Assembly: GCA_014706295.1 (NCBI GenBank) | Contig: JACSVZ010000010.1 | Span: 19,558,501-19,622,500, forward strand | DNA from: Lycocorax pyrrhopterus obiensis | Lineage: Eukaryota > Chordata > Aves > Passeriformes > Paradisaeidae | Reading direction: 5' to 3' | DNA: 64,000 nt | Shown: positions 12,601 to 22,100 of the stretch, one piece after another | Numbering within the stretch: the stretch's first letter is position 1 | Layout: each line of letters starts with the position of its first letter | The notes under the pieces: model-generated | Database searches by the model: none | What the model was told of the DNA's origin: nothing | The model's input: the letters and a program-made list of their open reading frames with translations, nothing else | Translations under genes and position numbers: made by a program

Positions 12601-15022
12601 TGGGAGGGACTTGACCATGCCTTGGCCTTACTCCAGAGCTCAAGTTGCAATGGTTTTGTTCCTTGTCTTTGGTGCACAGGAAATCCAATCCAGAAATCCG
12701 TGCTTTCATGGAAGAGATGGGCTTTGGTGAAGATTACAAAAAATTAGAGTCTTTCTACATCCAGAGGTAAGGACAGGACATCCAGGGCCTGCAGCTGCAC
12801 TGTGTGACTGGCACAAATGTCTTCTGTCTTGGGGCCACAAGATCTCCTTTTCAGGAGCATCCCCATTGGTCATGTCTCCCTGACCCCAAAAGGGAGCATT
12901 TTAGTGGGAGATTGACCACAAAAAAGCCTGGGGCTGAGGAGAAAGAAGCTCCATAAGGGGCTGTGCTCTCTCCCTTCTCCTTCAGAAGCACCTCCACATC
13001 CCGCTGAGGATGTTGGGAATATCTGTGCTGCTCCTTTGGCTGTATGTAACCACCAAAGAGGGGATCAGTGGGATCACCTGAAACTCGGTACTTTTCCCAC
13101 TCCAGGCTTCTGCACATCGTCTCTTCCCTTGGCAAAGGGTATATTGTGTGGCAGGAGGTGTTTGACAACGACGTGAAGGTGAGAGCTGCATGTGCTGGGG
13201 TGAACAGTGCCAGCAGCCCAGCCTGACACACTGATGTGCTCTGGGGGGCCATGCTGGTGCTGGTGGGGGTTACTCTGTAATGGGACTGGGGTCAATCTCC
13301 AGGTGGTGCTGCCAGTGAGCTGCCCTCATGGTGGCTTTGTCACACTGCTGCCAATGCTTTGCTCCCTCCAAGTTCTTGTATATTCACCTGCAAGATGCAG
13401 GTTTTAACCCTGCCCAGCATGCTCTGCAAATGGCCTAATCCCTCCTTCTGTTGCTCCTGCAAACCAGATGGGAAGTGGCTCAAAAATCGAGCCCAAGTCT
13501 GCCTCAGCTTCCTTTAGGGGGTGTGGAGGGGTCAGGGCACTCTGCTCAGGGGAGCAGGTGATGCTTCTGTCATCACACCGATCCCCTGCACCGTGTTCAC
13601 CTGTGCTCCTCAGCTGAGGCCCGACACCATCATCCACGTGTGGAAGGAGAACTCCATGCAGTACGTGAACGAGATGGCCAATGTCACCAGGGCTGGCTAC
13701 CGGGCTCTGCTCTCTGCACCCTGGTACCTCAACCGCATCTCCTACGGGCAGGACTGGATAGCAGCCTATAAGGTGGAGCCCTTGAACTTTGCAGGTGTGT
13801 TCCTTGTGTCCCCTTCCTGCCTGGCAGCTGGCTTGGCACTCAGACATAGTGCCAGAACTGGCTGTCTTGCTGTCTCCTCCACAGGCAGCCCTGAGCAGAA
13901 GGCCCTGGTGATGGGTGGCGAGGCCTGCATGTGGGGTGAATATGTGGATGTCACCAACCTGACCCCCAGGCTCTGGTAAGAGAGGCCACAGGGAGGTCAC
14001 TTGGGTCATGTGGGGCCAGGCTTGCGTCCTTTTTCTTTGCCACTGAGCATCATGTGCTGAACTCGTGGGTTTGATCTGCACATGGTGCCTGTCCCTATCC
14101 CCTCTGTGCTGGTAACAGCTTCACTGAGGCTGAAATAAGGGTTTGCAAGGCTGTAACAACCTGCTGCTGCAACCAGGTTGTATTTAACACCTGTCTGTCC
14201 TGTCACCCTGGTCTGCTGCTGGTGGGTATGTGTCCAGGAATGGATCTTGGGATACTCTGAAGCCTTTGTGTGTGGAAGGACGCTGGGCAGGAAAGTGTTT
14301 GGGAGCTCAGGGCTTCAATGTGAGAAGCTTTTGAGCTCCCCCCTGTCCTGACTGCCTGTCCCTCATCCTCAAGGCCAAGAGCTGGGGCCGTAGCTGAAAG
14401 ACTCTGGAGCAATGAGACCGTCAGGGACGTGCAAGACGCGTACGCCCGGCTGGCGGAGTTCCGCTGCACCTTGGTCGGGTAACTGTCCTGGGACAACTCC
14501 CCCTGGCACAACTGCTCTGGGCTCAGCCCTGGGAGGGCAGCGAGGGAGAAGGGCTTGCCCTGCTGCAAAATGACCCTTGTTCCTCTGGAAAGCCCTGGTT
14601 TTCCTGGTGCCTGTGCGTGGGCAGAGCTTGCTTTGTGCAGTGCTAGAAGAGCTCTCCTGCTGCCGGCGTGGGCTGGTGGCTCTGGCGAGGAGAGGGCTTT
14701 GTGCTGAGGAAGGAGGGGACTTGTCAGCTCTTGCCACTCCTCCTGCAGCACCAGCTTTCCCAGGAAACCTGTCCTCACCCTGTGCTCCCACACATGAGCA
14801 AAACACTGAGTTTATAAGCCCAGGATGAAAACCACTCCCTCCTTGTCACACCTGGAATGGGGCACGCATGGCCACCTTGTGCCGCTGGAACCCCTCAAAC
14901 CCGGTGGTGGCTCTACCTGGGCCCTCTCCCTGATGCCATTCTTCTGTTCTCTTCCCAGGCGTGGTGTCCAAGCACAACCTCTCTACGTCGGATACTGTGA
15001 CCATGAATTTGGCGGGGTTTGA
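6638..15022 (+). CDS. HEXA: Beta-hexosaminidase subunit alpha (14 coding exons)
   Basis: HEXA encodes the lysosomal GH20 enzyme subunit that, paired with HEXB, removes terminal GalNAc from GM2 ganglioside. Coding exons: 6638-6902, 9651-9749, 10048-10113, 10272-10318, 10645-10755, 11235-11336, 11432-11564, 12207-12387, 12680-12766, 13106-13178, 13614-13794, 13885-13975, 14374-14478, 14959-15022. All junctions are GT-AG and in frame. They total 1605 nt or 534 aa (human 529), with exon lengths matching human as remembered except exons 1, 2, 11 and 14. A leucine-rich signal peptide (about residues 9-31) starts the protein. The catalytic motif [12 protein letters not shown] spans the exon 8/9 junction, and [11 protein letters not shown] carries the substrate arginine. 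WYLNRISYG, with Asn-Arg rather than the beta subunit's Asp-Leu, marks it as alpha. Introns are short; intron 1 (6903-9650) shows nothing recognisable. Confidence 0.97.
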
Positions 15023-15200
15023 AGGGAGAGCCCTGCTGCCCTCGGTCTCTGTGCGCAGAGGAGGAATGTCCCCCCTCTCAAAAGGGCAGAGGGGCCCCTT
15101 CCCACCCCACCTTCTGCTCTGGCTTCATTGCAATGAACATTTTTTTGCCTTGGCAGGCACTCTTTGCCTCTTTTTCTATTTTTATTTCTTTAGATCTATA

Positions 15201-15206
15201 AATAAA
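15201..15206 (+). terminator. HEXA: HEXA polyadenylation signal AATAAA
   Basis: A canonical AATAAA lies about 180 bases after the HEXA stop codon, inside a T-rich 3' UTR segment (TTTTTCTATTTTTATTTC just upstream). It is the first such hexamer after the stop. A longer 3' UTR using AT-rich sequence near 15960-15990 is possible, but no canonical hexamer is seen there. Confidence 0.7.
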
Positions 15207-16750
15207 TGACCCCAAAGAGGAAAAAGGTGCCTATTCCTGCTCAGCTGAGGCTTGGGAGACCGTGCAAGGGTTAGCAGGAGATGGGTAGGGCTTGCTCCAG
15301 AGATACTGGTGGAGAAGCATCGTTCCAGCGGCTCGAGCTTGCAGGGTGCCTGCTCAGCTGGATAAACTGTGCTTAGCCTCTGCTGCTGTTGCAGGGTTTG
15401 CTTCTGCAGTCATGTTGTGCTGTGGGGTCCTGTCCTTGTCCCTCCTCTCTCCTCTGATGGCCAGGCCTGCAAGCCACCACCTGTGCTGCCCTAAACCTTG
15501 GCTGCTGCCACCTCCTCTGGCTTCTTCTCAGCAGATGACACCCTGGAGCCTCTTTGAGGAGCCCTTGCAAATCTGCTGAGTGTTGCATGGATATTATGAA
15601 ATCTCTGCTCAGCTCTTCAGGCTGTCACCTCTCCCTGGGATTTGGCCAACTGACCCGTCCTCCTCCTGCTCTGTTATTCTCAGGATGAGGAGCTCAGCTC
15701 CAGGTCTCCTCCATCCAGGGGCTTGGTTTCAATGGTGTTTTCCTTGCAAAAGAAACCAGTGGTGCTGCTGTCCCGCAGAACTGGGACAGGTGTGATTGTT
15801 GTCCTTCCGTGGTTGGTGTTGCCATGCTGGAAACGGCATTCCGCTGAAAGCAGGGAATCTCTCAGGGAGAAATCCTGGCTGAATGGGACTGTTGTATGTG
15901 TGTCTTGGTCTTAAGTGAGTGAGATGTGCTGTTATGGCTGGAAACCTTTTGTGATTGAACTTTAAATTAAAAATAGTCAATTAACAGTTATTACTGCCTC
16001 CTGTTTTTAAAAGTCAGATTTTTTTCCTTTTTTTTTCCCCCAGTGTGCTGTAAAGTGGTATCTTGGCCGGGTGCTTTTGTCACTGCAGGGAGCTGCTGCC
16101 AGCAAGGCTGGGGCAAGAGGGACCCTGGCCCTGGGAAGGGTGCTCTGCTCCCAAGAACGATGCTGTGTTCCCAAAGATGATACTCTGCAAGAGAGACTCT
16201 TCACCACCCTGTCCCAGCTCCCTGCCCTCGTTCCACCTGCCCTTCTGCCTTGCTGGGCTCCCTTTCCCCCATAGCCAGGTGTGAGACCCCCTCAGGGCTT
16301 GGGATGCCCACGGAGGACCCCCCCAACACAGCACCTTCCACTGAAGCCTGGTATTGTGATCCAGGTTAAACATCACCCATGATCCCATTTTCCAGGGTGT
16401 CTGCACCAGCATCTTCCCAAAACCACCGTCATGGAGGTGGCTCAGTGACGTTTCCACCCTTGCGAGGGCCGGGATCCCGGGAGCACCCCGCTTTCCCCGC
16501 CGCGGCTTTACCGGGTGGCCCGTTCCTTCCAGAACATCTATTTTGGTCGTGTAAAACTTGCCGGGGAGCAGGGAACAGGGAACAGGCAGCGTGTGAATCA
16601 CTCGGGGCCAACGGGTTTAAAAATAAACCCAAGCGGCGGCGAGGAGCAGCCGCCAAGCCCCCGGATTCCGGCAGGATTGTGCTCCACACGTCCCAAACCC
16701 ACCCGTGGGCACTGGCACCAGCCAGGGGAGTTTATTGGGACATGCTTGCA
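15207..16750. other. Intergenic sequence downstream of HEXA
   Basis: Unique-looking sequence with no recognisable exon on either strand, and no transposon signature that I can name. The open frames here are short and show no family motif. It may contain the distal HEXA 3' UTR. It ends where the GT-rich tandem array begins. Confidence 0.5.
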
Positions 16751-16754
16751 GTGG

Positions 16755-17160
16755 CGGGCACGTGTGTGCATTGTGTGTGTGTGTGCTTGTAAACACGTGT
16801 GTGCGTCGGGTGTGTGCTTGTAAATACTTGTGTGTATCGTGTGCTTGTAAGCGTGTGTGCATTGTGTGTGTGCTTGTAAATACTTGTGTGTGTTACGTGT
16901 GTGACGGTAAACACGTGTGCTTGTAAACGTGTGTGCAAGTGCGTGTTCTTGTAAACACGTGTGTGCATTGTGTGTGTGCTTGTAAATACTTGTGTGCATC
17001 GTGTGTGTGCTTGTAAATACTTGTGTGTGTTATGTGTGTGACAGTAAACACGTGTGCTTGTAAACGTGTGTGCATTGTGTGTGCTTGTAAACACGTGTTT
17101 GTGAACACAATGGGATGCATTGTGTGTGTGCTTGTAAACACGTGTGTGCTTGTGAACACA
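16755..17160 (+). repeat. GT-rich minisatellite, unit about TGTGTGCTTGTAAACACG
   Basis: About 400 bp of imperfect tandem copies built from TGTGTGCTTGTAAACACGTG and TGCTTGTAAATACTTGTGTG. The run is mostly alternating purine/pyrimidine on this strand and contains many CACGTG and ACGTG cores. Because it lacks frequent stops it creates several long spurious reading frames on both strands, which I do not call as genes. Confidence 0.9.
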
Positions 17161-17835
17161 TGCACGCACTTGCACACGCGTGGCTTTGGGTCCACACGTG
17201 CGCTCGTGCAGACATGTGCACAAGGGTTGTTGAACACACGTGCATTTGGGTACACGCTTGCGCACGTGCATTAAGGGCCCTTGCACGTGTGCAGTCACAC
17301 ACATGCACAAGTGCACTTGCTCACACATGCATGTGGGTCCTTGCACACGTGCACTCATGCACAAACTTGGACACACCTGCATATAGGCCCTTGCATACAT
17401 ACACTTGTGCACATGCCTGCACACATGTCCATATGGATCCTTGCCCACACGTGCATGTGTGTCCTTGCACTCATGCACATGCTTGCACACGTGTGTGCAC
17501 ACACGCACTCATGCTAAGGAGTCCTTGCACACGTGTGCATATAGGTCCTTGCACACATGTGCCTATGGGTCCTTGCAAGCCTGCACATTCCTGTACCACA
17601 CTTGCACACACGTGCACACTTGCACACGTGTGCAAATGCCCCATACTCACACACAGGCCTGAAGCCACATGTGCTGTACTTACACACACGTGTGCACTCT
17701 TGCAGCACCTGTACATGCTTGCACACGCTTGGACACACATGCACGTTTGTGTAGACTTGCACATGCTTGCACATACGCTCACACACACATGCACGCAGCT
17801 GCACACACTCACACCCCTCCCCACGCTCACACGCC
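17160..17835 (+). repeat. CA-rich minisatellite, unit about TTGCACACGTGCA
   Basis: Directly abutting the GT-rich block, the strand bias flips. About 670 bp of degenerate copies of CTTGCACACGTGCATATGGG-like units run with CA rather than GT on the plus strand. Units vary from about 20 to 36 bp. Frames of up to 265 codons across it are repeat artefacts made of Cys, His and Thr. The array ends at about 17835 in unique sequence. Confidence 0.88.
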
Positions 17836-17899
17836 CCTGCACACAGGAGGGAGCGCGCTGGGGAAGCCAGGCCTCCCCCCACCTGGCTGCTGCTTTGGG

Positions 17900-17970
17900 A
17901 CTAATTAATTAATTAACGACAACACCAGGTATTGAAGCTGCTCGGTCTAATTACAGATCTTTTGGGGTGA
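17900..17970. promoter_or_regulatory. AT-rich homeodomain-type site cluster, possible enhancer core
   Basis: Between two minisatellites lies a short island with CTAATTAATTAATTAACGAC at 17901 and a further CTAATTACAG at about 17947. It therefore holds several overlapping TAATTA homeodomain-type cores in about 60 bp. It stands out from the repeats on both sides and looks like unique, possibly conserved, regulatory DNA about 1.1 kb upstream of the CELF6 start codon. Conservation has not been tested. Confidence 0.35.
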
Positions 17971-18229
17971 CGTGGGGTGCAGGAGGGAGGTGCTCCCCTC
18001 CTCCCCCTTCTGGGGCAGCCCCAGGGGGGCAACAGGGGCAGCGTGGGGTCCATGGAGGTGAAAAACTCAACAAAGTGTCCAAATGGACCCTTTCTGAGCC
18101 TCTTCTGTGTATTTAAACCCTGCTCTGAGGTGGGGAACAGAGAGGGGCTAAGTCTGGAGGCTACTAAAGGGCTGCAGGGGGAAGGTGAGAGGCTGCTCAG
18201 CCTCTTGGCCAGCCCTGACTGGGGTTGGG

Positions 18230-18770
18230 GCGATGATGGGGGGCAAAAGGGGGATGGAGGGGGGTGAGGGATGATGGGGGTGATGGGGAGACAGGGGAAA
18301 GGGAGTGACATAGGAGGTGATGGGGTGATGGGGGGTGAGGGGAAAGGGGGTACATGGGGAGTGATGAGGGGGGTAGGAGGTGGCGGGGCATGACGGGGGG
18401 TGATGGAGGTCATAGGAAGTGATGGGAGGGATGGGGAGGGGGACCGGGGATGATGGGGAGAACGGGGGTGATGGGAGGTGATGGGCATGATGGAGATGAT
18501 GGGGGAGGGTGATGGAGGTGATGGGAGGTGATGGGGGGTGAGGAGGATGATGGTCGTCATGAGGGTGATGGCGGTGATAGGGGTAATGGGGATGATAGGG
18601 GTGATGGGGATGCCGGGGGATGCCGGGGGGTGATGGGGGGTGACAAGGATTCTGGCGGTGGTGGTGGGGGGTGATGGTAGTGACAGGGGCTGATGGAGGG
18701 TGATGGGGAGGGCGGGGGTGATGGGGATGGCGGGGGTGACGGGGGCCGAATGGGGAGGCCGGGGGGCGAT
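18230..18770 (+). repeat. G-rich minisatellite, unit about GGTGATGGGGGTGATGG
   Basis: About 540 bp of degenerate tandem units made of GGTGATGG and GATGGGGATG. Almost every unit carries a run of three to six G, so the plus strand has many consecutive G runs and could form G-quadruplexes. It ends about 130 bp before the CELF6 promoter elements. Long proline/histidine frames on the minus strand are artefacts of the repeat. Confidence 0.9.
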
Positions 18771-18840
18771 GGACGCGGGCGGGTGACGGCGCGGGGGGGG
18801 CTCGGGTCAGCCCGGCAGGGGGCAGCAGTGGGCGGAGCCG

Positions 18841-19106
18841 GGCCGCCCCCCGCCCCTCTTTCCGCCCCCCGGTTCTGATTGGCCACCGCCCCCTCATTAT
18901 GCTAATACGGCGCTCCTGGGCGGGGCCGTCCGGCTGACGTCACGGGCCCGCTGGCGGGCGCGGGCCGAGCCGAGCCGAGCCGAGAGGTGCCGAGCGGGGC
19001 GGTGCCGAGCGGTGCCGAGGCGAGCCGAGCGGTGCCGAGCGGTGCCGAGCGGTGCCGGGCGGTGCCGAGCGGTGCCGGTCGGGCGGGGCGGGGCGCGGAA
19101 CGGGCC
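18841..19106 (+). promoter_or_regulatory. CELF6: CELF6 main promoter and 5' leader
   Basis: A compact TATA-less, CpG-rich promoter. It has an inverted CCAAT box (CTGATTGG, 18875-18882), an octamer-like ATGCTAAT near 18899, a GC box (GGGCGGGGCC near 18919) and a perfect palindromic CRE, TGACGTCA, at 18935-18942. Downstream, about 18965-19080 is a tandem of GCCGAGC and GGTGCCGAGC units that probably forms most of the 5' UTR just before the ATG at 19107. The CRE and CCAAT box suggest CREB/ATF and NF-Y input. The start site itself is inferred. Confidence 0.7.
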
Positions 19107-22100
19107 ATGGCGGCGGCGGCGGCGGGCGAGGCGGCGGGGGCGGCGTTCAGCACCGCGAACAGCGGCCGGGTGAACGGGCTGAGCCGCCCGCCCGGCGCCA
19201 TCGCCATGAAGGACCACGACGCCATCAAGCTGTTCGTGGGGCAGATTCCGCGCAACCTGGAGGAGAGCGACCTCAAGCCGCTCTTCGAGGAGTTCGGCCG
19301 CATCTACGAGCTCACCGTGCTCAAGGATCGCTTCACCGGCATGCACAAAGGTGCGGGGGCGGCGGGCCGAGGGACCCCCCGGGTGGGACGCCCTGACATG
19401 GGACACCCAGGTGTGGGGCTGTCCTGACGTGAGGTGGGACACCCTGGGGTGGGGGCGACCCTCAGTACCCTCAGTGAGGTACCGCTCTGGTGGGATGCCC
19501 TGAGGTGGGGGGGACCCTCAGTGAGGTACCGCTCTGGTGGGATGCCCTCAGGTGGGGGGGACCCCCAGTGAGGTACCGCTCTGGTGGGATGCCCTGAGGT
19601 GGGGGGGGATCCTCAGTGAGGTACTGCTCTGGTGGGATGCCCTGAGGTGGGGGGGACCCCCAGTGAGGTACCGCTCTGGTGGGATGCCCTGAGGTGGAGT
19701 ACCCTGAGATGGGGGCCCCCTCGGGTGAGACACCACTGAGATGTGGCACCTAAGTATGGGCCACCCATGAGGCGGGCCAACCTGAGGTGCGGGGAAGCTC
19801 TCAGGTGAGGGGTCCTGTCCCTCAGGCAGGATACCCCTGAGGTTAGGTTCCCCTCAGGTGGGACAGCCTGAGATGGAGCATCCTGACAAAGGAATGCCCC
19901 CCAGGTGGGATGCCCTGAGGTGGGATGCCCTGAGGGTGAAGACCCCTCAGTTGTGGTACCCCTGTGGTGGGATAAACTGATATGGAGCACCCTGGTATAT
20001 AGGGGGACCCCTGGGGTGAAGACACCCCTGAAGTGGGACAGTCTAAGGCAAAGGCACCCAAGTGTGAGGCACCCCTGATATGGAACAGCCTGAGGTAGGA
20101 TATCCCTGAGGTGAAGGCACCCCTGAAAGGAGGTTCCCCATCAGATGGGACAATCTGAGGTTTGGTATGTAAGTGTGGGGCACCACTGAGGTGGGATGCC
20201 CTGAGATGAGGGTACCCCTCATGTGGGACATCCTGAGATGGAGCATCCCAAGACAGGGGTACCTCTAAGGTGGGACATCCCTGAGGTGGAGGCACCCATG
20301 AGGTGGGATAACCTGAGGGGGAGCACCCCGAGATACAAATGGGATGCTTCGAGAGGGGGCACCATGATCTGGAAGTACCCCTGAGGGGGGGCACACTGGT
20401 ATGGGGCACCTCTGAGATGGGGGTACCCATGAGGTGACGTACCCCTGAAATGGAGGTACCCCTGAGGTGGGACACTCTGAGGTGGGGCACCCAAATATGG
20501 GGCACCCCTCTGTTGAGTTACACCTGAGGTGGAGGTACCCTTGATCTGCAGGCTACCCATAAGTATGGGGTACCCCAAGGAGGGGAAACCGCTGGGGTGA
20601 AGGTACCCCTGAGTTGGAGGCAACCTTGAGGTAGAGCACCCTGAGGTGGGAGCACCTCAGTATGGAGCATTTGGATATATGGCCCCTTCTAAGATTGGGG
20701 TACCCCTGAGGAAGAGGGGGGCACCCACCTGGGGTCAGAGTGCTGCTGTCTGGCTTGGGGGCACCTCTGGGATCAGAGCACCCCAGGGCAGGGAGCACTC
20801 CAATGGATTTTAGGACACCTGCCTGGCTTGGGGGGCACCTGTCCGGCATCAGCACACCCACATGAGTTTTGTGCACCCCTGGAATTGGAGCATGCCTGGG
20901 ATGCAGGCACTCACTGTGGATGGGGACACCCCGTGTCTGCACTGTGTCCCAGGTGCTGTGGCACTGTGACACGGCATGCAGAGCGCTGGCACTCGGAGCA
21001 GTGACGCACCCAGGGGGTCACATAGGCATAGCTGAAGTCTCCACAGAACTCCCTACCCAAGAGATGGGTTGTGCAGCGCCAGAGCAGGGTCAAGGCACCC
21101 CAGGTGTCACCCAAACAGGAGCCACAAGCTGTCACCGAACCCCCATGCCACGGGCAGCACTTGCTTCACTGGCACTTGCCTGGGAAGCCAAAACTTGGAG
21201 CTTGTGGGTGCTGCCTCGTCGATGCCCTTCGGCCATGGGGCAGCCGCCTGGACTCTGTCATTCTTGGCACTGTGGCCTCCAACATTTCTCCAGGTGTCTC
21301 TGAAGCTGCTTGTGTGCCTGGATCAATGGGATTTGCACCCTTCCAGGCCCCGTCAGTGCTTCCTCCAGCACGGGCTTCAACGTCTGCGGCCCAGCCGCGT
21401 GATTTAATTGCGGACGCTCCTCTAATTTGAACGGCATCCTCCCTCCCGGCGAGCCTCCGGAGCAGAACCGCTCCTGCGCCAGCCCTCTGAACTTCTCCAG
21501 AATGCCCAGGCACCGTTTACGTTGTCGCCTGCAGGAAAAACAGGGAAAAAAATGGGAGAAAGAAGAGCAGAGAGCAGGAAGCCAACATGATTACAGATGG
21601 TAAACACTGGAAATGGCACCGGGACTGAGGCGAGCTGCTGTGCTGATCTCCCTTTCCCACCCGCAGCGGGAGAATATTGATCCAGAGGGGTCTCTTCTTG
21701 ATCACCGTGAGGGCAGATGTCCCCAACATCCCAAGGCGGGTGAGGGACCCCATCCCGCAGCACCCCCCGCCCTGCCGCCATGCTCCCTCTCCTCCCAGGC
21801 ACGCTGATTGTACTTATTAAGAGTTATTAATACTTAATCAGCTGGCGGATTTAATTGTGCCAATATTAAAAATGCATCAATGTCAATTTTATTCATTAAA
21901 TATTTACTTTGTTGAAGGGAAACTGTTTTGCTGCTGTTTTAATATCACTTTCAGATGCTTTTGGATGTGACCTCAGCAAATTGGGGGGGAGCCCTCAGGG
22001 AGGGAGCGGCGCAATGGTGGCACAGGGACCAAGAATGCTCCAGGAGAGACGGAGGGAAGAGGACCGGACCCTGTCCCCAGGGCTCACTCGTCGCTGCCAG

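Noticed and set aside
16732..17508. 258-codon minus-strand frame and a 265-codon plus-strand frame at 17115-17912
   Set aside because: Both come from the GT/CA minisatellite, where several frames on both strands stay open. Composition is almost only Cys, His, Thr and Val.
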